Shown: piece after piece, positions 1 through 8,914 of the stretch
Layout of the letters: each line of letters begins with the position of its first letter
Numbering within the stretch: position 1 is the first letter of the stretch
From: Capnocytophaga canis
Lineage (GTDB): Bacteria; Bacteroidota; Bacteroidia; Flavobacteriales; Flavobacteriaceae
NCBI RefSeq assembly: GCF_000827555.1
Contig: NZ_CDOI01000057.1
Coordinates: 1 to 64,000 of the forward strand
Reading direction: 5' to 3'
Length of the DNA stretch: 64,000 bases
The notes under the pieces: generated by a model
Told to the model about the DNA's origin: nothing
The model's database searches: none
The model's input: the letters and a program-made list of their open reading frames with translations, nothing else
Program-made: the position numbers and the translations under genes

Positions 1-176
1 TGTTATTAGCATTCAACAAAAATACAACTTTATTCCCTGATTGTCAAATTTTTATACCATCATACTTTTTAAAACACGACCAAAAATGATATTATTCCCT
101 TTGAACGTAATGTAACGAATCGTGTGGTTCGTTTTGGAGTTTGCTACTACATTAAATAACTAAATATAAGCTAATT
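1..176. other. Intergenic left edge
   Basis: No gene is visible here. The minus strand carries TATTTTTG (plus-strand CAAAAATA at 17-24), which fits the Bacteroidota -7 box and would drive a gene leaving the window to the left. The sequence is AT-rich and otherwise featureless. Confidence 0.4.
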
Positions 177-785
177 ATGAAAAATATATTCTGTGCATTA
201 TTTTTCTTTCCGTTTGTGCTAATTGCTCAACAAGATAACAGCACACTGCGTTGGGGAGTTGAAGGAGGTCTAAATTTATCCATTTTTCGTAGTCAGACAG
301 AAAATTTCCACAGTAGCACTGGGGTCAAACCTGATATGTACATGGGTTTTTTCGCTATCAATCAATTTCTGGAGGAGACCGATCTAAAACTTAGTGCTTC
401 TTATTCTCGACAGGGGAGTTATATTCAGGAACAAAATACTACTAAACACACTATAACAATTGATTATATATCTTTCGGGAACGTATGGAAAGTAGGAGTA
501 TGGCGTAGTATTTACTTAGATGTAGGCTTAGTTCTTGACGTAGTAATCAATAATCCGTCAGTTCCTTTTCTGAATAGTAGTAACCTAAAAGGAAAAATTG
601 GAGGAACATTTTTCTTAACAGATAAAATAGCGTTAGAACTCAGCGTCAAAGAATCGTTTTCAGGTATCCATAACCATCTTATGAAACAAATTCCTCCTTT
701 TGATGGTTATATGAGCAATAGAGTTTTTCAGTTTGGCTTGATCTATTTTTTCAAACCCTATGAGCAAAAAGCTATCTTTAAATAG
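177..785 (+). CDS. Outer-membrane beta-barrel (porin-like) protein
   Basis: This 202-residue protein starts with a signal peptide (MKNIFCALFFFPFVLIAQ, cleavage after about residue 18). The rest alternates polar and hydrophobic residues in short strands, and it ends with a strand rich in aromatics (FQFGLIYFF), as in the small 8-stranded barrels of the PorT/OmpW-like 'outer membrane protein beta-barrel' families of Bacteroidota. It is therefore probably an outer-membrane protein of unknown cargo. It stands alone: the next gene begins 120 bp later with its own promoter. No substrate can be inferred. The barrel assignment rests on pattern, not on a recognised signature. Confidence 0.6.
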   Translation: MKNIFCALFFFPFVLIAQQDNSTLRWGVEGGLNLSIFRSQTENFHSSTGVKPDMYMGFFAINQFLEETDLKLSASYSRQGSYIQEQNTTKHTITIDYISFGNVWKVGVWRSIYLDVGLVLDVVINNPSVPFLNSSNLKGKIGGTFFLTDKIALELSVKESFSGIHNHLMKQIPPFDGYMSNRVFQFGLIYFFKPYEQKAIFK

Positions 786-869
786 GTTGTCTAGAAAGGA
801 AATCTTAAAGAAAAAGTCTGGCTTAATAAGTTTTTAACCTCATAACAATAGGTATTTCAAATATTTTTA

Positions 870-877
870 TATCTTTG
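870..877 (+). promoter_or_regulatory. Promoter -7 box for the acyltransferase gene
   Basis: TATCTTTG matches the Bacteroidota -7 consensus TAnnTTTG and lies 28 bp before the start codon at 906. Confidence 0.5.
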
Positions 878-905
878 TAGTTTGTGTACAAATTAAGCAT
901 AGCGT

Positions 906-2723
906 ATGGGACTTGTAAATGCGAAAGAGGTTGCCAAGGCACTCAACATTGATAAATATGGCTTTGTAGGTACTTTTGCAGGGTGGTTACTGATGAAAAT
1001 CCTTCGGTTATCAAAACTGAATAGGATTTATGATCGTAATAAACATTTGCAAGGAATTGATTTTTTAAATCGGCTATTGGATGAATTTGAAGTTCAGTAT
1101 GACATGCCAGATGAAGATTTGCAAAACATTCCTAAAGAAGGAGCTTTCATAACTATATCCAATCATCCGCTGGGAGCCATGGATGGAGTGTTGCTTTTGA
1201 AATTATTAGGAGAGAAACGCCCAGATTTTAAGGTAATGGCAAATTTTCTGTTGCAACGCATTGAACCTCTGTCAAACTATGTAATGCCTGTAAATCCGTT
1301 TGAAAATCGTAAAGATATAAAATCCAGTGTTTTAGGATTTAAACAATCGATTCAACATCTCAAAGAAGGAAAGCCTTTGGGTATATTTCCTGCTGGAGAA
1401 GTATCAACTCAAAAAGAAGGTAAATTTATCGTTGATAAACAGTGGGAAGAAGTAGCTATGCGTTTGGCAAAAAAAGCACAAGTACCTATCATACCGATTT
1501 ATTTCCATGCAAAAAACAGTAAATTGTTTTATTCACTTGCCAAAATCAACGATTCGCTTCGTACGGCAAAACTTCCGTCTGAAATGTTGAGCCAACGAAA
1601 AAGACCTATTCACGTACGGATTGGGAAGCCTATATCGGTAAAGACTCAAAACGAGCATACTGATTTAGAATCTTATACTGATTTTTTGCGTAAAAAAACC
1701 TATCTATTGGCGAATACATTTGACAAAACTAAGAAAAAGAATCCGCTTACATCCGTATTAAATAAGTCCAATAAATCGGCAGAAGCCCCTGAAGAAATCA
1801 TAGAGCCTATCGACATTCAATTAATTGAGAAAGAAATTTCTCTTATTACTGAAAAAGACCTACGACTTTTCAAGAGTAACAATTATGAGGTTTTTCTGGC
1901 TCCGTATGAAGATATTCCAAATATTATGACCGAAATTGGAAGGCTTCGCGAAGTTACCTTTCGAGAGGTTGGGGAAGGAACTAATGCATGTATTGACATC
2001 GACGATTTTGATGTTTACTATCACCATATGTTTTTATGGGATGCCGATGCTAAAAAAATTGCAGGAGCCTACCGAATGGGATTAGGTGCATACATATTCC
2101 CTAAATATGGCATTGATGGTTTTTACACTCATAATTTATTTCGTTTTGAACCTGAACTTTACGATATGATGAGTAAAACCATTGAAATGGGACGTGCTTT
2201 TGTCATTTCTGAATATCAACAGCGTCCGATGCCTTTGTTTTTACTGTGGAAAGGAATTGCTCACACAACACTCCGCTATCCTGAACACCACTATTTGTTA
2301 GGAGGAGTGAGTATCAGTAATCAGTTCTCAAATTTCTCAAAATCACTCATGATTGAGTTCATGAAATCGAATTACTACGACCCTTATATCGCTCAGTATG
2401 TACGACCTAAAAAAGAATTTAAGGTTAAACTCAAAGATGCTGATAAGGATTTTATTTTCGACGAAACCAAGGCAGACCTCAATAAGTTTGACAAAATTAT
2501 TGATGAATTGGAGCCTGGAACATTGCGTTTGCCCGTACTTATCAAAAAATATATCAAACAAAATGCCCGTGTTGTAGCCTTCAACGTTGACCCAAAATTC
2601 AATAATGCCATAGACGGGCTAATGTATATCCGAATTGCAGATCTGCCTGAAAGCACCATGAAGCCTGTGATTGAAGAGTTTCAGATTGAAATTGAAGCAA
2701 AATTGAAAGAAAATATAACATAA
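906..2723 (+). CDS. olsF: Bifunctional OlsF-like aminolipid acyltransferase
   Basis: The 605-residue protein fuses two acyltransferase domains. Residues about 60-270 form a PlsC-like glycerolipid acyltransferase with the motif NHPLGAMDG (His87, Asp93) and a downstream FPAGEVS block. Residues about 320-500 form a GNAT/hemolysin-type N-acyltransferase (Acetyltransf_5 family) with the FREVGEGTN and MGRAFV regions. In the OlsF family the C-terminal domain N-acylates an amino acid such as ornithine or glycine, and the N-terminal domain adds the second, O-linked acyl chain, giving phosphate-free membrane lipids. The His-to-Asp spacing is five residues, not the usual four, as also seen in this hemolysin-related subgroup. 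The protein should act at the inner membrane. The next gene starts 11 bp downstream and is probably cotranscribed. Which amino acid is acylated cannot be read from sequence. Confidence 0.8.
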   Translation: MGLVNAKEVAKALNIDKYGFVGTFAGWLLMKILRLSKLNRIYDRNKHLQGIDFLNRLLDEFEVQYDMPDEDLQNIPKEGAFITISNHPLGAMDGVLLLKLLGEKRPDFKVMANFLLQRIEPLSNYVMPVNPFENRKDIKSSVLGFKQSIQHLKEGKPLGIFPAGEVSTQKEGKFIVDKQWEEVAMRLAKKAQVPIIPIYFHAKNSKLFYSLAKINDSLRTAKLPSEMLSQRKRPIHVRIGKPISVKTQNEHTDLESYTDFLRKKTYLLANTFDKTKKKNPLTSVLNKSNKSAEAPEEIIEPIDIQLIEKEISLITEKDLRLFKSNNYEVFLAPYEDIPNIMTEIGRLREVTFREVGEGTNACIDIDDFDVYYHHMFLWDADAKKIAGAYRMGLGAYIFPKYGIDGFYTHNLFRFEPELYDMMSKTIEMGRAFVISEYQQRPMPLFLLWKGIAHTTLRYPEHHYLLGGVSISNQFSNFSKSLMIEFMKSNYYDPYIAQYVRPKKEFKVKLKDADKDFIFDETKADLNKFDKIIDELEPGTLRLPVLIKKYIKQNARVVAFNVDPKFNNAIDGLMYIRIADLPESTMKPVIEEFQIEIEAKLKENIT

Positions 2724-2733
2724 AAAATTTAAA

Positions 2734-4110
2734 ATGAGGGTTTTAAAGCACATTTTTACACTCTGTTTATCCTTTATCTCAATTGACAGTATCGCTCAAT
2801 CTGAGAAGGAAATACTTGTCATTGAAAATAATATCTTAAAAAAATGTGATTGTGAAAAAATCCCTGCCAATGGACATGTAGTGATACCTTATTTCGTGAA
2901 AACCATTGCAAAAGAAGCTTTTAAAAGCTGTCACCGGTTAAAATCTATTGAAATTCCAAATACGGTTGAAATTGTTGAGGAAAGAGCTTTTTTTGATTGT
3001 TATAACCTAAATAAAATAGACTTATCTCGAGTTTTTGAAATCAAAAAAAGTGCTTTTGCATATTGCACCAATTTGACTGAAATTACCTTAGGGGATGGAT
3101 TGAAGTCTATTGAAGATAATGCCTTTGAATCATGTTTCAAATTACAGAGTATCACACTTCCCAACTCATTGACCACTTTGGGAAACGAAGCTTTTTCGCA
3201 ATGTAAGGAACTCGCAAATGTAACTCTTTCAGAAAATCTCATACACCTTCCTTTTAAGGTTTTTTACGAATGTAAAAGTCTAAAAATCATTGAAATACCT
3301 AAAAAAACACTCCACATTAGAGCCAGTGCATTTGCTTTTTGCGAATCGCTGACTTCAGTTTATTTTTTGGGGAATTTAGAAAGTATTGGTAATGATGCTT
3401 TTGAACATTGTGTGTCACTCAAAGAGATAGAACTCCCTGATTCTGTGGTACATCTCGGAGCAAGTGCTTTCTTCAATTGCTCGGCATTAGAGTGGATAGG
3501 ATTACCTGCCTACCTTACTCAAATTAAAAATGACACTTTTTCAGGATGTAATAGCTTGAAAGAGATACATTTCCCTTCGGGTATAGAAAAAATAGGAATG
3601 CATGCTTTTCGGAATTGTAGTAATTTGATTTCCTTGGACTTGCCTATATCTCTAACAGATATTTTATTTGGTGCGTTTAATGAATGTACAAGTTTAAAAA
3701 TTATAAAATTTGCTGAGAATGTGAATTATATAGGTATTTTTGCCTTTGCCAATTGTGTGAGTTTGGAAAAAGTAGAGCTACCCAAGTCTGTTGTAAAAAT
3801 TGAAGATAGGGTTTTTTACGATTGTAAGAACTTAGCTTCCGTAAAACTATCGAGTCACACAAATAGCATCGGTGTTCAGGCGTTCAGTGGATGTGAAAAG
3901 CTAAAAAAAATAGATCTTCCTGCTACGTTAAACTACATAGGTGTGGAAGCTTTTCGCAATTGTAGTTCGTTGGAAGAAATTATCTGTCGAGCAAGTACGC
4001 CTCCACAGGTAAATCTATCGTTGGGATATAAGGGTGTAGTAATTGTTCCGAAAAAAAGTCAAGAAGCCTATCTACAAGATGATATTTGGAAGCAAATGAT
4101 TATCAAATAG
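2734..4110 (+). CDS. BspA-like leucine-rich-repeat secreted protein
   Basis: A signal peptide (residues 1-22, ending SIAQ) is followed by about fifteen repeats of roughly 23 residues with the LRR_5 (Treponema/BspA type) pattern, for example AFxxCxxLxxIxLPxxLxxIGxxAF. The repeats run from about residue 45 to 435, and the short tail has no sorting domain that I recognise. Family members are cell-surface proteins; BspA of Tannerella binds fibronectin and other host proteins. There is no T9SS C-terminal domain, so export to the surface is uncertain and a periplasmic location is possible. The gene starts 11 bp after the acyltransferase gene and has no promoter of its own, so it is probably in the same operon. 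Its ligand is unknown. Confidence 0.85.
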   Translation: MRVLKHIFTLCLSFISIDSIAQSEKEILVIENNILKKCDCEKIPANGHVVIPYFVKTIAKEAFKSCHRLKSIEIPNTVEIVEERAFFDCYNLNKIDLSRVFEIKKSAFAYCTNLTEITLGDGLKSIEDNAFESCFKLQSITLPNSLTTLGNEAFSQCKELANVTLSENLIHLPFKVFYECKSLKIIEIPKKTLHIRASAFAFCESLTSVYFLGNLESIGNDAFEHCVSLKEIELPDSVVHLGASAFFNCSALEWIGLPAYLTQIKNDTFSGCNSLKEIHFPSGIEKIGMHAFRNCSNLISLDLPISLTDILFGAFNECTSLKIIKFAENVNYIGIFAFANCVSLEKVELPKSVVKIEDRVFYDCKNLASVKLSSHTNSIGVQAFSGCEKLKKIDLPATLNYIGVEAFRNCSSLEEIICRASTPPQVNLSLGYKGVVIVPKKSQEAYLQDDIWKQMIIK

Positions 4111-4170
4111 TTGGTCTTGATAAATCCCTTATACTTCATTATATGAATATGATTGGTGTGTAAAACCTAT

Positions 4171-4710
4171 TTACAACGAAACAGAAATTCCCGCATAAGG
4201 CATAAATCCAGAAGCAAAAACACTTGAATCTTTATTGTAAAGTAAGTTATATCTCATCCCCAGTTCTGCATAGGCTTTTCCTCCTATCTGATGACGATAT
4301 CCCACACTCACAAACAAGGCATTTTCACTCCTTTTAGCAATATTTTCTGTGATTTTCACTTTTGTCGAAGACATCAAATGTTGATAGGATGTTCCAAAAA
4401 CAAATCCTTGATAAACATAACTTAAGTAAGGCCCCACACCAAGAGTCCGCATACTAACACTTTTAGTGTTACGAAACGTATAACTTACACTTGCGCCTAA
4501 TTCTAAATTTTCGATAATTCTATAACCTACACGTGGGGCAATTTGAATATCTAATCTTTCAGAATCAATATTAGCTCCAATGTTTCCACCAATAATCCAT
4601 TTTCCATCGGAATTGAAAGTTGATGAACTTGACTTTTGAGGAAGTAAAATATTCTGAGAATATCCCATTCCCATGATAAATATACCGAACAAGAAAAATA
4701 TACTTCTCAT
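4171..4710 (-). CDS. Outer-membrane beta-barrel protein
   Basis: I chose the internal methionine at 4710 because it opens a clean signal peptide (MRSIFFLFGIFIMGMGYSQ), whereas the longer reading from 4764 adds a cysteine- and lysine-rich leader. The 179-residue product shows alternating strands (RVGYRIIENLELGASVSYTF, then GVGPYLSYVYQGFVFGTSY) and ends in the strand-like MPYAGISVSL, with a terminal aromatic/hydrophobic pattern typical of 8-stranded OMP_b-brl barrels. It is likely an outer-membrane protein with unknown cargo. Its upstream region contains the palindromic element at 4807-4956. Confidence 0.65.
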   Translation of the reverse strand: MRSIFFLFGIFIMGMGYSQNILLPQKSSSSTFNSDGKWIIGGNIGANIDSERLDIQIAPRVGYRIIENLELGASVSYTFRNTKSVSMRTLGVGPYLSYVYQGFVFGTSYQHLMSSTKVKITENIAKRSENALFVSVGYRHQIGGKAYAELGMRYNLLYNKDSSVFASGFMPYAGISVSL

Positions 4711-4806
4711 AAAGCAAATGCTTTTAGGTTTAACAACACAAATGTATATATTTTTATTGAACAAAATATCATTTCAATAAATTTTTAACAATGGTATACA
4801 AAAATA

Positions 4807-4956
4807 AAAATTGCCTAAAAAATTGTTTTTAAGTTATAACAAATCTACATTCGTGATTTGTTGCTAAAATCAGCTGGTTGCAAAGCGACTATAAACCCTG
4901 AAGTTCATACTGATTATAGCGGATTTAATTCAAAACAATATCTTTTAGGCAATTTT
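4807..4956. repeat. 150-bp palindromic, MITE-like element
   Basis: A perfect 14-bp inverted repeat closes the element: AAAATTGCCTAAAA at 4807-4820 and TTTTAGGCAATTTT at 4943-4956. The arms continue inward with TTGTTTT (4823-4829) opposite AAAACAA (4932-4938), and there is an inner CTATAA/TTATAG pair. No convincing protein is encoded. A miniature inverted-repeat element or a long structured RNA is possible. Family membership is unknown. Confidence 0.5.
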
Positions 4957-5013
4957 ACAGAAAACACTTATTGTTTACAAGTCAGAATAAGTATTTTTTC
5001 TTTTCAGCAAAAA

Positions 5014-7419
5014 CTACTTTTTAGCTTTGAGATGTTTTTCTAAAAATTGATCTTGTTCCCAAAGGGTGTGCAATATGCTTTCTTTTGCTTGATATCCATG
5101 GCTTTCTAATGGCAGAAGTACCATACGTACTGGAGCTCCCAAGTTTTTAAGAGCTTGGAAATAACGTTCCGTTTGGAAAGTAAACGTTCCTGCATTGTTG
5201 TCTGCTGCACCATGAATTAACAAAAGAGGTTTTTTCATTTTGTGAGCGTTCATGAAGGGAGACATGGTGTTATAAACCTCAGGAGCATCCCAATAATTTC
5301 GTTGCTCTGATTGAAAACCAAAAGGAGTCAGCGTACGGTTATAGGCTCCGCTTCGAGCTATTCCACAAACGAACAAATCAGAGTGTGTGAGTAAATTAGC
5401 CGTCATAAACGCTCCGTAAGAGTGTCCTCCCACAGCGACTCTTTTTCTGTCGATATAACCTAATTTATCCAATGCATCAATAGCAGCTTCTCCATTGGCT
5501 ACTAACTGCTCAATAAAGGTGTCATTAGGTTCTTGCTTATCTTCACCTACAATCGGGAAAGCAGCATCATCCAATACGGCATACCCCTTTGTGACCCAAT
5601 ATATAAAGGAACCATAGTAAGGATACGTAAACTCATTAGGGTTTGCCGTACTTTGCCCTGCCGTGTTTTTACTTTTGTATTCACGCGGATACGCCCAGAT
5701 GAGTAAAGGCAATTTTTCTTTCTTTTTGAAATCATAATTTTTAGGAAGATACAATGTACCACTCAAAGCAACTCCGTCTTTGCGTGTGTAGTTAATAACT
5801 TCTTTATGAATTCCTTTCAAGGATTCAAACGGATTTTTGAAGAAAGTAAGCTGTGTAGTTTTCCCTTTTTTATAATTCTTTACGAAATAATTTGGGTAAT
5901 CCGTTGCCGATTGTAAACTTACCAACATATCTCCTTTTTTGATGTCCAACACCTCAATAATATTCTCTTTTTGATTTTTTAGTTTCGAGGTATACAGTCG
6001 ATTTTTTTTCAACGTTTTCAAATCTAATTCATCAAGGAAAGGAAATTGCCCCTCTTTGGTATGTCCTGCTCCTAACCAATAGGTTTTCCCATTTTGAATT
6101 TGAAGAACATATCTGTTCCATTGATTTTTAATAGTTTGAGGAGAACCCGGATCATTGTAAACATCCTGATAATTTCGATCAATAATAACCTTTTGTGTAT
6201 TATTTTTTAAATTTAACAATATTGCTTTTTGGTTACGGGTATCGTACCAAAGTTCATACACTAAAGTATTTTCTTCATCGCCCCAAATAATGGAATTGAA
6301 ACGCTGTTTTAGTTTTATCAAAGAAACAGGTGATTGATTGAAAGGAGCTTCCCACTGAAAAACTTCATCGCGGAACTCAGCCTTTTGGTTTTGGTCTCCT
6401 CCGTCCAGAGCCTCAACAAAAAACAGCGTGTGTGGCTTATCAGAACGCCAACTCATAGAACGTTTTCCTTTATGGGTCGACGAAAATCCTTTTGGCATAT
6501 TTTCAATCAAAGGCAAACTATTTACCAGTGCAACTTCTTTTCCTTGAACATCATAAACTTTTGATTCTCTGGGGAAACGATTAAATGGCACAATGTATGA
6601 AAACGGTTTTTTAAGCTCGGTTATCATTAAATAGTTCCCATCGGGAGAGAAACTTTCTGAAAGATACATTCCTGCACCTTTAAAAAGGCTTTCTTTTCCA
6701 TTTAAATCTATCTTTTTCAATTCCGAAGTAACCAAAACTTCAAAATTAAACTCATCAATTTTATTTTTCAACAAATCTTGATATGTTCTGTTTTGTGAAA
6801 CTTGTCCGGTTCCCACTGATACAATAGGTCCTTTGGGAACGCTTTTAGCTTCGCTCTGTAATGCAGGACGGTTGGTTACCAAAGTTCTTACAAGTAAAAA
6901 AGAACCGTCGGACGACCATGTGTAAGGCATTCCGAAATTAGCATTTAGCAAGTTGCTACTCAATCGTTTTGCTGTAGCCGTTTCCAAGTCAAGTACCCAC
7001 AACTCTAAACCTTTATCAGTTGTGTGTGTAAAGGACATTTTTTTCTCATCAGGAGAAAACCCTAAATAAGCGATTTTAGCGTTTTCAGGTAGATTTTTCA
7101 CCTGTTGAGTTTGTTTGTTTCCTACTTTTTGTACTTTTAAATTATTGATGTAAGTCAGGCTACTTGAAGCATTTATATTTGGATTCATTCGTAGACCTCC
7201 TAAACGAATTTCCTCTTGATTAAGTTCCTCCAAGTTTCGGTAAGTAGACCGATAGCTAAAAACCATCCAAGTACGTTGGCTATTCATCATCACTGATGGA
7301 GCCCTTTCAAAATCAGCTAATTGCAAAATCTCCTCTGACGGTTTCTGATACGTCAGATTCTCTTGTGCTGTTAAATAACTCATTGATGAAACGAGTATAA
7401 GTGATAAAATTTTTCTCAT
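5014..7419 (-). CDS. Secreted S9 family peptidase (glutamyl-endopeptidase-like)
   Basis: The 801-residue enzyme has a signal peptide (residues 1-18), an N-terminal beta-propeller of WD40/TolB-like repeats (about 60-540) and a C-terminal alpha/beta-hydrolase. The catalytic triad is visible as Ser667 in GGHSYGAF, Asp740 in IHGAADNNAG and His774 in ESHGYQ. The serine region, including the FVCGIARSGAYNRTLTPFGFQ stretch after it, resembles the S9D glutamyl endopeptidases of plants and Bacteroidota. It probably degrades peptides in the periplasm. The C1 peptidase gene lies 4 bp upstream, so the two are almost certainly one operon. Exact P1 specificity is inferred only from family resemblance. Confidence 0.88.
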   Translation of the reverse strand: MRKILSLILVSSMSYLTAQENLTYQKPSEEILQLADFERAPSVMMNSQRTWMVFSYRSTYRNLEELNQEEIRLGGLRMNPNINASSSLTYINNLKVQKVGNKQTQQVKNLPENAKIAYLGFSPDEKKMSFTHTTDKGLELWVLDLETATAKRLSSNLLNANFGMPYTWSSDGSFLLVRTLVTNRPALQSEAKSVPKGPIVSVGTGQVSQNRTYQDLLKNKIDEFNFEVLVTSELKKIDLNGKESLFKGAGMYLSESFSPDGNYLMITELKKPFSYIVPFNRFPRESKVYDVQGKEVALVNSLPLIENMPKGFSSTHKGKRSMSWRSDKPHTLFFVEALDGGDQNQKAEFRDEVFQWEAPFNQSPVSLIKLKQRFNSIIWGDEENTLVYELWYDTRNQKAILLNLKNNTQKVIIDRNYQDVYNDPGSPQTIKNQWNRYVLQIQNGKTYWLGAGHTKEGQFPFLDELDLKTLKKNRLYTSKLKNQKENIIEVLDIKKGDMLVSLQSATDYPNYFVKNYKKGKTTQLTFFKNPFESLKGIHKEVINYTRKDGVALSGTLYLPKNYDFKKKEKLPLLIWAYPREYKSKNTAGQSTANPNEFTYPYYGSFIYWVTKGYAVLDDAAFPIVGEDKQEPNDTFIEQLVANGEAAIDALDKLGYIDRKRVAVGGHSYGAFMTANLLTHSDLFVCGIARSGAYNRTLTPFGFQSEQRNYWDAPEVYNTMSPFMNAHKMKKPLLLIHGAADNNAGTFTFQTERYFQALKNLGAPVRMVLLPLESHGYQAKESILHTLWEQDQFLEKHLKAKK

Positions 7420-7423
7420 ATAT

Positions 7424-8605
7424 TTAATTATTTTTCCAATTCTTTAAGATGTCCGCAGGAACGCCGTCTTTATGTAGCATAATAGCAGTAGTTTTGTAGG
7501 TTACAAATGCTTTGGTAACATACAAATATCCTTGATGGTCGTTGTTCACTCCCCATGAATTTTTTACGATGTAGTACTCCCTCCCGTTTTGATCTTTGGC
7601 AAGTCCAACGATGTGCATTGCGTGGTCGTCCGTAGTTTCGTAATTATCGAATGCTTTTTGACGCATTTCCGCAGTGATAGTTCTTTCCTGAGTTGGCGGA
7701 GCGTTAAACAACATTTTTTGTTCATCTAAAGTCATTTGATCCAAATCTTTTTCAGGAACAAAAGCTACACCATTTCTCCAACTGAAATAACGCTCACTCA
7801 CATCCGATGCCCATGCTACAGTAAATCCTTTTTTTAAGGCGTTGTCTATAACTTTGACAAAATCAGTCATTTGAACGTTATAAGCCTGATCGAAGCTCCA
7901 GTTATCAGGCACAGCCATTAGCACATTTTTATATTTAGGTTGATCCTCATACGAAATCATCTCCACATAATGGTCAGGATTGATACCTACCACCTCTTTA
8001 GCAAAGGTCTGTGGGGTGTACTTCTTACCTGCATGTAAGAATGTTTCAGGAACCTGACCCAAATAAGCATCAATCGCTGCAGTAAAGGCTTTTTCCCAAT
8101 TGGGTGTCAATTTTTTGATTTTTTCACGCTTAACGAGTCCCTCTAAAAATCCTTTGAGCACAGCCTGCATTTCGGAAAAGTCATTGCGTGAAGTTCCGTA
8201 GTTCAATCCTGAGTAAATATATTGAGGTACAGCTCCATATTTTGCATACATGTTGATGATGTCGTGCAATTCACCTCCGTCACCATAATCCAAATTACCA
8301 TGAAAACGAACATATTGCTTTGCTTTTTCGATATACGTATTTCTTGCGGTATAAATTTCAGCCAAATCTACTGGCTTTTTACCCATACGACTCATTTCAC
8401 TTTCTAAAAATGAAGCTCCAGCGTAGCTCCAACATGTACCGCTACTGCCTTGATCTTTCACTTCCATACGTTCTAAATTAATCACAGGTGTAAACTTAAA
8501 TCCTGCATTTTCACTTTGATTCCCTGCCACGGCACGAATCAGATTGTCTTGTGCCGTTGCTCCAAAAAATGAACCCACAGCAAAAAATAACGCTATTTTT
8601 TTCAT
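7424..8605 (-). CDS. Exported C1 (bleomycin hydrolase/PepC-like) cysteine peptidase
   Basis: A signal peptide (MKKIALFFAVGSFFGATAQ) precedes a papain-fold domain of the C1B type. The active site reads as Gln52 and Cys58 in QGSSGTCW, His328 in DDHAMHIVG and Asn349 in VKNSWG. At 393 residues it is shorter than bleomycin hydrolases (about 450). The signal peptide places it in the periplasm or on the surface, whereas PepC and bleomycin hydrolase are cytoplasmic. It is the first gene of an operon with the S9 peptidase, which suggests a shared role in peptide breakdown. A full promoter (TTTG, 19 nt, TACGTTTG) precedes it. Confidence 0.85.
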   Translation of the reverse strand: MKKIALFFAVGSFFGATAQDNLIRAVAGNQSENAGFKFTPVINLERMEVKDQGSSGTCWSYAGASFLESEMSRMGKKPVDLAEIYTARNTYIEKAKQYVRFHGNLDYGDGGELHDIINMYAKYGAVPQYIYSGLNYGTSRNDFSEMQAVLKGFLEGLVKREKIKKLTPNWEKAFTAAIDAYLGQVPETFLHAGKKYTPQTFAKEVVGINPDHYVEMISYEDQPKYKNVLMAVPDNWSFDQAYNVQMTDFVKVIDNALKKGFTVAWASDVSERYFSWRNGVAFVPEKDLDQMTLDEQKMLFNAPPTQERTITAEMRQKAFDNYETTDDHAMHIVGLAKDQNGREYYIVKNSWGVNNDHQGYLYVTKAFVTYKTTAIMLHKDGVPADILKNWKNN

Positions 8606-8643
8606 TTTGATTATATAATTTTAGATGATTATTTTTAACCCTA

Positions 8644-8674
8644 CAAACGTAAGAGTTTATTTTGGAAAATCAAA
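8644..8674 (-). promoter_or_regulatory. Promoter of the C1-S9 peptidase operon
   Basis: On the minus strand TTTG (8671-8674) is followed after 19 nt by TACGTTTG (8644-8651). This matches the TTTG-N19-TAnnTTTG consensus and lies 39 bp before the start codon. Confidence 0.65.
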
Positions 8675-8914
8675 GAATTTGAAAGAAATGATTACAAATA
8701 GTAATGGAATTTAAGCGTTTCGTTTCCATTGTATTGAAGGCTTAATAATCTCTCTTTACTATTGAGAATAGACACTTTAACACATCACATAGCGGACATT
8801 TTGTCAGTAATTTTGTTTTGGTATTTTTTTTGCCAAAGCAATTTTCGTAAGTCAAAAATCGTTTGATTTTTTGAGCTTTTTTAATCTTTTAATCATTAAA
8901 TTATCTCATAAGAA
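8652..8914. other. Divergent intergenic region before htpG
   Basis: This spacer separates the leftward peptidase operon from htpG. Besides the leftward promoter it holds TAATTTTG at 8818-8825, a possible htpG -7 box, and T-rich tracts. I see no CIRCE operator (TTAGCACTC-N9-GAGTGCTAA), so HrcA control is not supported. Confidence 0.4.

Noticed and set aside
4858-5043. 61-codon plus-strand frame
   Set aside because: It lies in the palindromic element and has no promoter, no ribosome-binding context and no family likeness.
8606-8914. CIRCE heat-shock operator before htpG
   Set aside because: No TTAGCACTC-N9-GAGTGCTAA or close variant is present.
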